64,000 nt of DNA from DASSLY01 sp035689185 (GCA_035689185.1 DASSLY010000096.1:62001-126000); one strand, 5' to 3'; positions 27,069 through 36,049 are shown, counted from the first letter of the stretch. The notes: generated by a model not told the origin, from the sequence alone. A program made the numbers and translations.

Positions 27069-27769
27069 TGCCGTCGCGGGCGGCGGCCCAGCGCACGCCA
27101 GGAGAGGTACCGGTCGAGGTGGTTCTGAGCCGCGGTGGCGTAGGCCGCTTGGTAGTCACGCAGCGGGGACAGGTCCACGACCGTGGGCGGGATGTTCATG
27201 TCGGCGTCTTGGGTGGGTGCCGGGTCTAGCCACGCGTCATGGCAGGCCGCTCCGGCGATCCGACGCAGCTGAGTCACGAGCTCCTCGTAGGCCGCCCCGA
27301 CGGTGGTGGACTCGGCGGAGGTCCATGCGAGGTGGAAGGACAGGTCGGCCTGCGCCTTGGCCATCTCCTGGCTCAGGCGAACCCGCTCCGCGGCCGGTTC
27401 CTGGTGGTTGCGCCGCCGGATCGCGTACGGCATCTCCATAAAGGCTGCGACGGCCTTGCTCGCCTCGGACAGGCTGTCGGCGACGCGGGCTCGTTCGTCC
27501 TCCAGGTGCTTGCGGCGGGCCAGCAGGACGGTGACGGCAGCGGTCAGGATTGCCGCGAAGAGAGCTGCCGTCAGCCACGAACTGCCGACGTCTGGTGCAG
27601 TCTGCGCGGGTGCGGACGGCGCCGTCGGAGCTGCCGTCATCGTGCGGGTCACCGTGGGGGTCAGTTCTCGCACCGTGACTGTGAAGGTGGCCGGCTTGGT
27701 GGTGGATGGGGTCGGGACTGCCGCGGGCGGCACCGTGCTCGTCACCGGTCTGGTCGGCAGGGTGCTCAA
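27065..27769 (-). CDS. One-helix membrane protein, candidate CBASS-like effector
   Basis: 234 residues. A Pro/Thr-rich stretch (about 1-65) precedes one membrane helix (about 67-87: SSWLTAALFAAILTAAVTVL), then a cytoplasmic helical domain with a likely coiled coil (RRKHLEDERARVADSLSE) to the end. Start is TTG 27769, which forms a TTGA overlap with the E2 stop; GTG 27745 is an alternative. In CBASS a membrane protein encoded beside the NTase is normally the effector, so this is a candidate effector. No cyclic-nucleotide pocket can be seen by eye. Confidence 0.6.
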   Translation of the reverse strand: MSTLPTRPVTSTVPPAAVPTPSTTKPATFTVTVRELTPTVTRTMTAAPTAPSAPAQTAPDVGSSWLTAALFAAILTAAVTVLLARRKHLEDERARVADSLSEASKAVAAFMEMPYAIRRRNHQEPAAERVRLSQEMAKAQADLSFHLAWTSAESTTVGAAYEELVTQLRRIAGAACHDAWLDPAPTQDADMNIPPTVVDLSPLRDYQAAYATAAQNHLDRYLSWRALGRRPRRQ

Positions 27770-28275
27770 GCGGTCTCCATGGCGTCGGCTCGCGGTAGGG
27801 CGGTTTCGGCGGTGGGACCGGAGCGTGGCTGGTGGGGCGCCTCCGGGCCGAGCCACTCGTCGTGCTCACGCCACCACGCCTCCCGGAACAGGTGCTGCAT
27901 GGCCATCCCAAACAGGGCGAGAAGACCGTCGTCGGCCACCCAGCGCTGCTCCGGGGGGTCGTGGGGGTACCAGATGCACAGCCGGCGCCAACCCCGGTCT
28001 GGCCACCGGTGGGGGGAGGCGGTCGGCCCGTCCGCGAACACTTGTGGGTTGTCCGCGTCGAGGCGGTGCACCTCCACGCTGACGACGCGTGGCTCGTACC
28101 CCGGGACGGACACCGTCGCCGTGTAGACGTGCACCCAGCTGCGGCCATCGCGGTTACGGCGCACCCGTAGGTCCGGGTACGCGCGCCGCGCCCCAGCCTC
28201 GACGCGGGCGCGGCGAGGGTAGTCGGACAGCCACGACCCCGGCCGGTGCCGAGGCCGCCGCCGGGGTCCGGTCAG
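27766..28275 (-). CDS. E2-like (UBC-fold) protein beside the nucleotidyltransferase
   Basis: About 169 residues. Core SWVHVYTATVSVPGYEPRVV and VEVHRLDADNPQVFADGPT lead to RRLCIWYP with the candidate active cysteine (C100 counted from 28275), then DGLLALFGMAMQHLFREAWW and a WLGPEAPH motif. This matches the short type II CBASS and prokaryotic E2 pattern I know. The start is unclear: no ATG/GTG fits; CTG 28275 overlaps the NTase stop, and GTG 28164 would cut the first strands. Translational coupling from the NTase gene is likely. Confidence 0.7.
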   Translation of the reverse strand: MTGPRRRPRHRPGSWLSDYPRRARVEAGARRAYPDLRVRRNRDGRSWVHVYTATVSVPGYEPRVVSVEVHRLDADNPQVFADGPTASPHRWPDRGWRRLCIWYPHDPPEQRWVADDGLLALFGMAMQHLFREAWWREHDEWLGPEAPHQPRSGPTAETALPRADAMETA

Positions 28276-29315
28276 TGCCGGGCCCCGTACGCCCGGGTGC
28301 GCTTGAGCGACGCTCCGGCGCTCGTGGTGACCGCCCCCGCGGTCGTCACGTTGAGGGTGCCGCCGCTCTTCAGCCGGGCGGCGGTGCGGGCCTTGGTTTC
28401 CTGCCCGGGCGCGGGCGCCACGAACTCGGGCCAGAGCTGCCTGAGCTCGTGCCGCACCCAGGTCTGGTCGTCGTCGTGGGCTAGGGCCGACTCGAGCCGG
28501 TCCGCGGCCACGTCGAGCCGGTCGGCGGCCGCGTACCGGTCGCGGCACTTGATCGGGTCGGACACCCCGGCCGGGTCTGGGGTGAGCCGGGCGCGCAGGT
28601 CGCGGGCACCCTGACGCCAGGTCGCCGCCAGGGCATGCGGGACGCTCATCCCCTGCGTGACGAACATCAAAGCGAGAGCTTCGAGGTTGAACGAGCACAG
28701 CAGGGGCTGCTCGTGCCGCTTGTTCTCGGCCTTGGCCAACCGGATGGCGCGGGCCCGGGTCACCCGCTGATCTTTGGGGTTCGCCGTGAGCAGCTGGGTG
28801 TGGCCTTCCGGATGGGAGGGGTCCCACGTGTTGTTCTCGGTGTTGGGGATCCATAGCCCGGGCTGAGCGCACCGCTCAAGGCCGACCACGAGGTCGACGG
28901 TGGGGTCCTCGCCGTTGGGTAGCGGCGCGCCGAACTCGAGCAGGATGGCCCGCTTGGTGATGGTGACCTGGAGCTTTGGATAGACCGCGCGCAGATCCCG
29001 GCGCAGGCGCTCGGCGACCTCGGCGACCACAGCCCGCGGTCCCAGGCCCCAAGGCGAGTCGGGCCCGAGCGTGCTGTGGTGGCGGCGGTCGAGCACTGCG
29101 CCTCCGTCGGCGTCGAGCCCCTTGTCCCTCTGGTGGACCGGGCAGTTGGCGGTGGCGTGGGCGATCGATCCAGAGGCGAAGGTGCGCAGGACCCCCGGGA
29201 ACGTGGCCACGGCGTCGCGGACGGCGTCGCGGCGGGTACGGGCCTCCTTGAGCGCGAGGTCGTCGGGGGCGAGCTGGGAGCGGATGTCGTTGAGGAGGGT
29301 GACGGTGTGACCCAT
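28272..29315 (-). CDS. CD-NTase-like nucleotidyltransferase
   Basis: 347 residues from ATG 29315. The catalytic Pol-beta-like signature is complete: G49-S50 in FASGSIAHAT, the acid pair D68-x-D70 in GLDADGGAV, and the third acid D141 in PTVDLVV. LWIPNTENNTWDPSHPEGH after it resembles the OAS/CD-NTase core. It would make a nucleotide second messenger or modify a target, and it precedes an E2-like gene and a membrane protein, as in CBASS. No substrate can be predicted. The N-terminal extension beyond 29315 is unlikely to be real. Confidence 0.8.
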   Translation of the reverse strand: MGHTVTLLNDIRSQLAPDDLALKEARTRRDAVRDAVATFPGVLRTFASGSIAHATANCPVHQRDKGLDADGGAVLDRRHHSTLGPDSPWGLGPRAVVAEVAERLRRDLRAVYPKLQVTITKRAILLEFGAPLPNGEDPTVDLVVGLERCAQPGLWIPNTENNTWDPSHPEGHTQLLTANPKDQRVTRARAIRLAKAENKRHEQPLLCSFNLEALALMFVTQGMSVPHALAATWRQGARDLRARLTPDPAGVSDPIKCRDRYAAADRLDVAADRLESALAHDDDQTWVRHELRQLWPEFVAPAPGQETKARTAARLKSGGTLNVTTAGAVTTSAGASLKRTRAYGARH

Positions 29316-29916
29316 GGTGTAGGTAGCTCGCTTTTCCGATGCCGGGCGGGACTGTCGTTGCCTCGACGGTGAAGCAGGCACTCCCCGGTCGCCGACCCCG
29401 GAGGGGTCGAGTTACAACCGTGTGATTATGATACGCCGGCCTACCGACAGCGCCGGGTTGTCGTTCATGGGGGCGTTGCTGAGCAAGCTGGTCAGCGGTC
29501 AGAGCCGGGTGGGGCTCTTGAAGCACGTACCGGTCGTAGTCGACTGGCCAGACCACGCCGGCGCGGTTGGTGCGGCCCTTGCGTCGACCGACCCGGTTGC
29601 CTCCCGCAGCCGCAGCGGCAAGGTGGGCGTGGGGAAGCCTCCCCGGCAGGACCGGAATCTCCCCCATCTCGGGGCCACCGCGAGCGCCGTTTCATAGTGG
29701 GCGGTGTAACGCTAACCCGCAGTGGGGGCTGTGACGCTGCCCGAGAGTGGGCGGTGTGACGCTGGCCCGCAGCGGGCGCTGCGACGCTGCCCGGTAGCGG
29801 GCGGAACGACGCTCCCTTGTCCGCGGCTGTGTCTCGGCGCCGCCTTGTGTGTGTGAGCGGACGCCCCGCTCGCGGGAGGCAGTGGGGCATCCCCACGTCG
29901 CTTGACCTCGCTAACA
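29316..29916 (-). other. 600-base intergenic region before the CD-NTase-like gene
   Basis: Sits between the 3' end of the relaxase gene and the start of the NTase operon. It holds an AT-rich spot at about 29420-29434 (tgtgattatgatac), unusual in this GC-rich window and a good candidate for the operon promoter on the minus strand (about 105-120 bases upstream of the NTase start), and five tandem 25-mers at 29696-29820. Other open frames are of low quality. Confidence 0.5.
29696..29820. repeat. Five tandem 25-bp repeats
   Basis: Five head-to-tail 25-base units at 29696, 29721, 29746, 29771 and 29796. They share a core of agtggg(c/g)g(g/c)tgt(a/g)acgct followed by a variable tail. Units 1 and 3 are the closest, and the last ones drift. 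Just beyond the end of the relaxase gene, in the noncoding gap. Such arrays may be iterons, protein-binding arrays or expansions; no protein partner can be named. Confidence 0.85.
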
Positions 29917-32900
29917 TCAGCGGCGGTATGCCGTCGGCCGTTCGCGCTGGGTTGCGCCGGCTGGGCGATGTCGCCCAGCGCCAGATTGCGTGCCCTTCGG
30001 GTGGAATGGGGCAGGGATGGTGTCCAGGGGCAGCGCGGCGACCAGCCGGTAGCGGAGATCCTGCGCCGGCCAGTGTCCGAGCGGATCCGCGTCGACGAGC
30101 TGGCGGGCGATGGCCGCGACGTCGTGCCCGTCGCGTTGTGCCAGCGCCATGATGGCCGCAAGAGCGGGCCAGTCACCCTCCGAGGGCAGCCGCGGGTCGA
30201 TGTGCCGGGCGACGTCCAACCAACGGTCGGCTGGGTTCCGCTGGTGGGCGGCTGTCATCCGGTCGCGGACCTGCTGCACGTCGGTTAGACGGGCCGCGGC
30301 GGCCTTGCGAGGGTCCCGGTTCCATGCGTCAGCGGCATTGAGCAGCCCCGCGCCGGCGGCGTGCTCGGGGACCCCGAGCCGGGCGGCGATGCTGTTCGCA
30401 GCTCGGCCCCACGCGTCGGCTGGCCGGGCGGCGGCAACCTGGGTGGCTTGCGTGAGGGCGGCGTCGCTGGTGAGGTTGGTCAGCCGCTCCTGGATCAGCT
30501 GGTCGGCGAGAGGAGCAGCCCTGGCCAGTGCGCCGGCGAGGGCGGCCGGACCTTGACGCGCGAGCATGTCTGCGGGGTCGCAGCCCTCGGGGAAGGCCGC
30601 CGCGGTGGGGTCAAGCCCATGTTGGGCCAGCATCCAGAAGTCACGCTCGGCCGCTACCCGGCCGGGCAGGTCGGCGTCGGTGGCGACCACGGGCGCGCGA
30701 CCAATGCGTGCCAGCTGCTCGGCCTGCTCCTCGGTGAGTGCGGTGCCTAGCGGTGCCGCTCCGACGTGAGCGCCGTTGGTGGCGAGGGTGACGGCCCAGG
30801 CGTCCAACGGCCCCTCGACTAGAACTGGGGTGGCGCCCTGCTCGAGCAGGGCTGGAACGAGACCGAACAGCTGTGCGCCCTTGTGGTACAGCGGCGTGTC
30901 GGCGGTGTTGAGGTACTTGGGCCCGGCCTGATCCTCATCGGTCAGCGCCGGGTGACGGCGGCCGACAAAGCCCAAGACCTGTCCACCATCGACGATGGGC
31001 ATCACTGCCCGGTCGCGGAACCGGTCGATCAGCCGCCCGGTCCGGGCGCGGGTGGCCACGCCGGTTTCGGTCATCTCCTGATCGGTGACGCCGAGGCCTC
31101 GCAGGTGAGCGACGAGTGTGGTCCACCCGGCGGGGGCGTAGCCGGGGCTGAACAGCGGGTGCTCTGCCGGGTCCTGCCCCAAACGGTCGGTTAGGTACCG
31201 CTGCGCCCAGCTCTGCGGGTAGTGCGATTGGAAGAACGCCTGCGCCAGTCGGTTTACCTGCAGCATCCGGGCGGCTTGGACAGGGGCGAAGTCGAGCGCG
31301 GCCGCCCGCGCGACCTGACGCTCGATCGCCGCGTCGCTGGGCTCGAGCGGTCCCATGACGGAGCGCATGATCGCGGCGAGCTGCAGATGCATGTCGACGT
31401 CCACCGGCTCATCGACAGGCTCAACGACCTGCCGTAGCGGCGAGGTCGTCGCCACCGCCGGGGTGTCCTGGGCTGACGGTGACGGCTCGGCAGCTGGGGT
31501 TCCCTGCCGGGCTCCCCATTCCTGCCACTGTTGCGGGGTTGGCGCGTGGAGGAGCTCGCCTTCCCGTGGGGCCGAAAAGTCTTCGGGAGTCGCCTCCTCG
31601 GGGTGAGGCGCGGTCTCCCGGTCTTCGGCCTGTGGGGGAGGGTCGGTCAGCACGGATAGCCGCCAGACCATGGCCTGGCAGGGGTCGAGATCGGTGTCGT
31701 CGGTGTCGTCGCCGGTGGTCGTGCCGAGGACATCGCTGAGGGGCCAGCCTCGTTGGACGGCGTGGTCGATGCTGGTCACCAGGGCCGGCCACAAGGTGCT
31801 GGCCTGCATGTGCTCCACCCGGTCCTGCCCGACCCTCTCCACCAGGAGGGATATCCACCCGGAGGTGAGGGTGTGGCCGTGGTCGACCTCGGCTGCCACG
31901 GCGGGTGCGAGGTGTCGGCTCAGGCGCCACCACAATGCGGCTGCGGCGTGGTCGTCGGGCAACGACCCCTCGGCCAGTGCCGCGTTCAGCATGCGCCGGG
32001 CGGGCAGGCCGGCGCGGGAGACGGCGGCGAGCCGCTCGGCCAGCAGCGGCGTGAAGTCGTCGTGGCGTGCCGGCGGGGCCGCTCGCAGCAGCACGTCGCC
32101 CCACTCCTGCAGAGCCGGGGCGCGGACGCCGGCGATGTCGCGGGTCAGTTGTTGCTGCCACCGGGCGGCGGCCTTCTGCATCTGTAGTGGGCCGGTGGGG
32201 CGGCGGTCCCCTTCGGGCACCTGCATCGCCGCCCGCCATACCGCGACCTCGGCCAGGACCTCTGGTGCGGGGCGGCCCGCGCCCTGCCGCGCCCAGGGCG
32301 GGGTTTCGCTCTGGGGCGCGGTCGTTCGCACCTGAGCTGCGAGGTCCTCGACGAGCGCCTCGCGGCGGCGCAGGTAGTCACCCCAGGTGGGGTGCTGGGT
32401 CATGGTCGTCGGCACCGCGGGAAGCCAATGCAACGGGCCACGGCTGGCGTTGCGCATCCCGGTGTCGTCCAGCCGCCAGTCCAACACCGCGGCCGGGTCT
32501 TCGGCGCTGTCGAGTTCGCGGCCCTGGAACGCCCGCGTCAGGGCGGTGGCAGGGTCGTCGCCCTGGGCGGACAACAGGATGAGGTGGGTGCGCAGCGTGG
32601 GCCACGCGGCGGCCTCGGTCAGCCCGGGCAGGAGGGCGTCCGCGGTCCGTTCGAGTGTGCTGACGGCCTCGCGGCCGAGGAGGTCCTCGGCGGCGACATA
32701 CAGGGCGTCGGTGTAACGGGCCGCAGCCTGCCCGAGCAGGGTCGCCGGGTCGTCCAGCTCGCGCAGCATGGTGGTGGCCGACACCGGCGAGTCGTCCTTG
32801 GCCAGGATGCGTTGGAGGAGGTCGGTGGCGGTGGGCGGGGCGATGCTGTCGGGCCGGATGGCGTTGTGCGGGTCGCCGTCGCTGACGACCTCGAGGTAGA

Positions 32901-35814
32901 CCTGGTTGGAGAGCCGGCCGCGGGTGAGCATCGTGTACAGCTGTTGGCGGGACTCCTGCCCGGTGGCCAGGCCGTGCACGGCGTCGACGGATACCCCTTG
33001 CGCGCCGTGCACCGTGGTGGCGTAGCCGAGTTCGGCGGAAGCCGCGACGTAGTCGGACGGGAGGTGGATGACTCGCCCGTTGCGGGCGTGCTGCACGGTG
33101 AGGCTGCCGCCGGGGCCGCCCCGCCGGTCCACGTCACCGACCTGTATGACGGTCCAGCGGTCGCCGTTCTTGACCCAGTCGGAGCCGCTGACCCGCAGCC
33201 GGCGGTCGTTGGTCCGGGTGATGATCAGGTCACCCAGCGAGGCGTGGTTGCCGTCCGCAAGCAGCACGGCCGGGCCGGCCGGGCTGGCCGTGCGGGCCTG
33301 GTCTGACCCGGCGAGCCGGTGGGCGCGGGCTCGCTGGTTGAGCGCGGCCACCAGCTCGCGGGTGGGGGCCAGCATGATCGCGTCGAGACCGCGCGCCCGG
33401 TCGACTTGCCAGGCCGAGAACACGTCCTCGGTCATGGTCGACAGGTCCCCGACGTGGACTCGGCTGTTGTCGAGGTAGAAGCCCAGCGCCTCGGGTTGAC
33501 CCTCCCGCAGGGCCAGCGAGGCGGCACCCTCGGCCGGGTCGGCGAACCGGGTGAGCTCGGTGAGCCGCAGCGCCCCGTGGGTGGCGTCCAGGTCGCGCAG
33601 GACGCCGCCGGCGCCGATCGCGGCGAGTTGCTGGTCGTCGCCGATGAGCCGGAGGCTGGCGCCGCGGGAGGTGATGAACTGCACGACGGTGTCCAGGGAC
33701 ATGGTGTCCGCCATGCCGGCCTCGTCGATCACGACCAGCGTGTCCGGCCCGATGTGTCGTGCCCACGGCGGGACCTCGCTGAGGTGTGGGTGCTGGATCG
33801 ACCAGGTGAGCTTGGCCAGGGTGTCGGTCTGCACCGAGCTGTGCCGGCGGTCACCGGTGTCGATCTGGTCGCGCAGCGCGGCCGCTGCGGCCGCGGACGG
33901 AGCCAGGCCGATCAGCGTTCCCCCGCCGTTCTCCCACGCCGCCGCCAGTGCCCGCATCGCGGTGGTCTTGCCGGCCCCGGCCGGGGCGATCGCCAGCTGC
34001 AGCCGCGCGCCGGAGGTGGCCATGCCCCGCACCAGTGCGACCTGTCCGGCGTTGAGGGTGACGCCGTTGGCTGTGGTCTCCAGCAGTGCCAGGTCGACGG
34101 CCTCGACCGGCACGGCCCGGCCGCCGGTGCGGCCGGCGGTGGCCAGGATCCGCTGCTCCGCCGCCAACACCCGGGCCGAGGTGTGCTGCTCGGCCCCGTG
34201 CACCGTGTAGACGCTGGAGTCGTCGCGTCGTCGCAGCTGTGAGGGCTCGGCGATGCCGTCACCGGCCGGGGTGAGACGCACGGACCGCTGGTCGAGCACC
34301 TCAGCGACAAGCAGGTCGACAACCCGGTCGACGTCGGGCGGGCCCACCTGTGCAAGCTGCGCGGAGCGCACCTTGCGCAGCGCCTCGGCGCGCACGTGCC
34401 ACACCTGCCAGGTGCTGCGCCGTGACTCGATGGTGGCCAGGATCTGGGATGCGGTGTCCCGCACCCAGGACGCGTCGACGCGCAGCACTGGGGGAACCGC
34501 GGCGCCCCGGTCGGGGGTCACGGCGGAGCGCACCATCGCCGTGACGGCCAGGTCTCCGCCGAGGAGCTCAGCGGCCTGCGCGCGCCAGGTATGCCGCTGC
34601 TCGGCCAGGCTGCGCGGCTGCTTCTTCGCCTCCCTGGTCTCAAGGGTGGCCTGTTGCGCCAGCTGGATCGACTCGACCTCGGTTGGGGGCCGGCGGTGGG
34701 TGGCCTGGAACTGCTGGGCCAGTTGGCCGCGGCGGGCCTGGATGCTGGCTCGTCTTGCCGACCACCGTTCGTTCAGGCGCGGGTCGACGCCGACGACCTC
34801 GCGGATCGGCCGCTTGCGGGGGTCCGCGGCCGGATCACCATTGGGCCGGTCATCGAAACGCAGGCCGAGGTCGGCGGTGAGGTGCTTCTCCAACGCCGTG
34901 TTGTAGGTCTCGCTGGCTGTGACGTTGGCCTTGTACAACACCCGGCCGTCGATGCTGAGCCAGTGCCCGGCGCCGTCTGCATCGTCGGTCTGGACCTTGT
35001 TGGCGACGGCGACGTGGGTATGCAGATCCGGGTCGCCGGCACGGCTGTCACGGTGGGTGAACGCGGTGGCCACCAGCCCTTGGACATTGACCTGGCGGAC
35101 GCCATTGGTGCCCATGCGGGTGTACAGGGCGTGCTCTTCGAGGAACCTGAGCGCGTCCTTGACCGCCGCCTGGTGGGCACGCTCGATCCGCGCCGCGGTG
35201 GCCGGGTCTGCGACCGCCCACAGGGTCGACACACTCTTGACCGGGGAGAAGGTCAGGTCGTAGCCGGCCACCGCGGTTGTGCGGGGGCGGGAGTGCTTGG
35301 CGATGGTCGCGGCGATCTCGCGCGCGTCCTCGGGGTCACGCCCGTGCTCGGCGTGAAACAACTCGAGCGCCACATCGGTCCGGATCCGGGCCCGCTCCTC
35401 CATCGACACCGCACCTGCTTGGTCGGCGTTGAGGTTCGCGATGCGCTGGGCGACCTGGAGTCGGAACGCGGACACGTCGTGGGCGTAGACCTTGTAGGGG
35501 ACACCCAGCCGGGTCACCGCCTGGTAGTCCCGGTCGGTCAGACCGGGGCCCTGCAGCTGCTGGCGCCGCTGCTGCGCCAGCGGGTGGTGACCGGAGCCGA
35601 ACAGCGCCTGCATCTGCTCGGCGGTGACGACGTCGCCGACGGCCAGGCCGTCGATGCCGGCCATGCCGGAGCCGACCCACCGGCCCGGGGTCTCGCCCTT
35701 GCCGGCGTAGTAACTGGCCAGCCCGGTGTGACCCTTCTCGGTCCCATCCTGCGCGGCGACCTGGCGAGTCAGGTAGTCATACCCGCTCCCGGCCGTCAGC
35801 TTGTGGAGCGACAT
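29917..35814 (-). CDS. MobF-type relaxase-helicase with C-terminal TOPRIM/primase-like domain
   Basis: 1965 residues. N-terminal TrwC/TraI-like relaxase with tyrosines Y12/Y14 (GSGYDYL) and the metal histidines in HRDSRAGDPDLHTH (about 250-265). Next is a RecD2-like helicase with Walker A APAGAGKT (about 605-615) and Walker B-like VVIDEAGM. The C-terminal third carries a DnaG-like TOPRIM segment (about 1640-1730: PVLVEGPLDAWAV, VVATDADLPGR). It would nick, unwind and perhaps prime the transferred strand. ATG 35814 (MSLHKLTAG) is chosen; an ATG 19 codons upstream is also possible. Confidence 0.88.
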   Translation of the reverse strand: MSLHKLTAGSGYDYLTRQVAAQDGTEKGHTGLASYYAGKGETPGRWVGSGMAGIDGLAVGDVVTAEQMQALFGSGHHPLAQQRRQQLQGPGLTDRDYQAVTRLGVPYKVYAHDVSAFRLQVAQRIANLNADQAGAVSMEERARIRTDVALELFHAEHGRDPEDAREIAATIAKHSRPRTTAVAGYDLTFSPVKSVSTLWAVADPATAARIERAHQAAVKDALRFLEEHALYTRMGTNGVRQVNVQGLVATAFTHRDSRAGDPDLHTHVAVANKVQTDDADGAGHWLSIDGRVLYKANVTASETYNTALEKHLTADLGLRFDDRPNGDPAADPRKRPIREVVGVDPRLNERWSARRASIQARRGQLAQQFQATHRRPPTEVESIQLAQQATLETREAKKQPRSLAEQRHTWRAQAAELLGGDLAVTAMVRSAVTPDRGAAVPPVLRVDASWVRDTASQILATIESRRSTWQVWHVRAEALRKVRSAQLAQVGPPDVDRVVDLLVAEVLDQRSVRLTPAGDGIAEPSQLRRRDDSSVYTVHGAEQHTSARVLAAEQRILATAGRTGGRAVPVEAVDLALLETTANGVTLNAGQVALVRGMATSGARLQLAIAPAGAGKTTAMRALAAAWENGGGTLIGLAPSAAAAAALRDQIDTGDRRHSSVQTDTLAKLTWSIQHPHLSEVPPWARHIGPDTLVVIDEAGMADTMSLDTVVQFITSRGASLRLIGDDQQLAAIGAGGVLRDLDATHGALRLTELTRFADPAEGAASLALREGQPEALGFYLDNSRVHVGDLSTMTEDVFSAWQVDRARGLDAIMLAPTRELVAALNQRARAHRLAGSDQARTASPAGPAVLLADGNHASLGDLIITRTNDRRLRVSGSDWVKNGDRWTVIQVGDVDRRGGPGGSLTVQHARNGRVIHLPSDYVAASAELGYATTVHGAQGVSVDAVHGLATGQESRQQLYTMLTRGRLSNQVYLEVVSDGDPHNAIRPDSIAPPTATDLLQRILAKDDSPVSATTMLRELDDPATLLGQAAARYTDALYVAAEDLLGREAVSTLERTADALLPGLTEAAAWPTLRTHLILLSAQGDDPATALTRAFQGRELDSAEDPAAVLDWRLDDTGMRNASRGPLHWLPAVPTTMTQHPTWGDYLRRREALVEDLAAQVRTTAPQSETPPWARQGAGRPAPEVLAEVAVWRAAMQVPEGDRRPTGPLQMQKAAARWQQQLTRDIAGVRAPALQEWGDVLLRAAPPARHDDFTPLLAERLAAVSRAGLPARRMLNAALAEGSLPDDHAAAALWWRLSRHLAPAVAAEVDHGHTLTSGWISLLVERVGQDRVEHMQASTLWPALVTSIDHAVQRGWPLSDVLGTTTGDDTDDTDLDPCQAMVWRLSVLTDPPPQAEDRETAPHPEEATPEDFSAPREGELLHAPTPQQWQEWGARQGTPAAEPSPSAQDTPAVATTSPLRQVVEPVDEPVDVDMHLQLAAIMRSVMGPLEPSDAAIERQVARAAALDFAPVQAARMLQVNRLAQAFFQSHYPQSWAQRYLTDRLGQDPAEHPLFSPGYAPAGWTTLVAHLRGLGVTDQEMTETGVATRARTGRLIDRFRDRAVMPIVDGGQVLGFVGRRHPALTDEDQAGPKYLNTADTPLYHKGAQLFGLVPALLEQGATPVLVEGPLDAWAVTLATNGAHVGAAPLGTALTEEQAEQLARIGRAPVVATDADLPGRVAAERDFWMLAQHGLDPTAAAFPEGCDPADMLARQGPAALAGALARAAPLADQLIQERLTNLTSDAALTQATQVAAARPADAWGRAANSIAARLGVPEHAAGAGLLNAADAWNRDPRKAAAARLTDVQQVRDRMTAAHQRNPADRWLDVARHIDPRLPSEGDWPALAAIMALAQRDGHDVAAIARQLVDADPLGHWPAQDLRYRLVAALPLDTIPAPFHPKGTQSGAGRHRPAGATQRERPTAYRR

Positions 35815-36049
35815 GGTCACACCGTCGAAGGCGGGCCGGACGAGCCCGGTGGACACTAGGTGCGCGTTCAACTACCGAGAATGCATGAGGTGTGTGGGAC
35901 ATGGCGGTGGGCGGTTCCGGAGGGGGTACGGAATTGGTGATAGGCGCCCAGAAGGTGGGGGTCAACGGGGTCGTGCGGTCCGGTTGTCCGCTGGGGGAGG
36001 GGTGGCGGCATACGGGGGTGCCAGGTCAGTCGCGACGAGGAGGACAGCC
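35815..36049. promoter_or_regulatory. Divergent gap between relaxase and small basic gene: oriT candidate
   Basis: About 235 bases between a minus-strand relaxase and a plus-strand small protein. MobF elements place oriT near the relaxase gene, and a divergent partner of this size is often its accessory protein. Here the divergent promoters must also lie. I do not see a clear nic-site inverted repeat, so the claim rests on context. Ribosome site gaggagg at 36037-36043 for the right gene. Confidence 0.35.

Larger units (their letters stand above)
21476..29315 (-). other. Eleven-gene CBASS-like and ubiquitin-like conjugation operon
   Basis: Reading right to left: CD-NTase-like, E2-like, one-TM protein, 78-residue protein, ubiquitin-like, second E2-like, JAB peptidase, E1-like, ECF sigma, XRE regulator, ImmA-type protease. 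Nearly all neighbours overlap by 3-8 bases (TTGA, GTGA, ATGCGTAA); the only sizeable gap is 134 bases before the ubiquitin-like gene, which may hold an internal promoter. UBL-E2-JAB-E1 is the gene order of the four-gene Bil antiphage system, and CD-NTase plus E2 plus a membrane protein recalls short type II CBASS. The whole set in one operon with its own sigma factor is unusual as far as I know. Confidence 0.8.

Noticed and set aside
29696..29820. CRISPR array
   Set aside because: The 25-bp units are directly adjacent with no unique spacers, and no cas genes are near.
29492..29917. A minus-strand frame across the 25-bp repeats
   Set aside because: The protein is translated repeat and GC-rich noise; the repeats explain it better.
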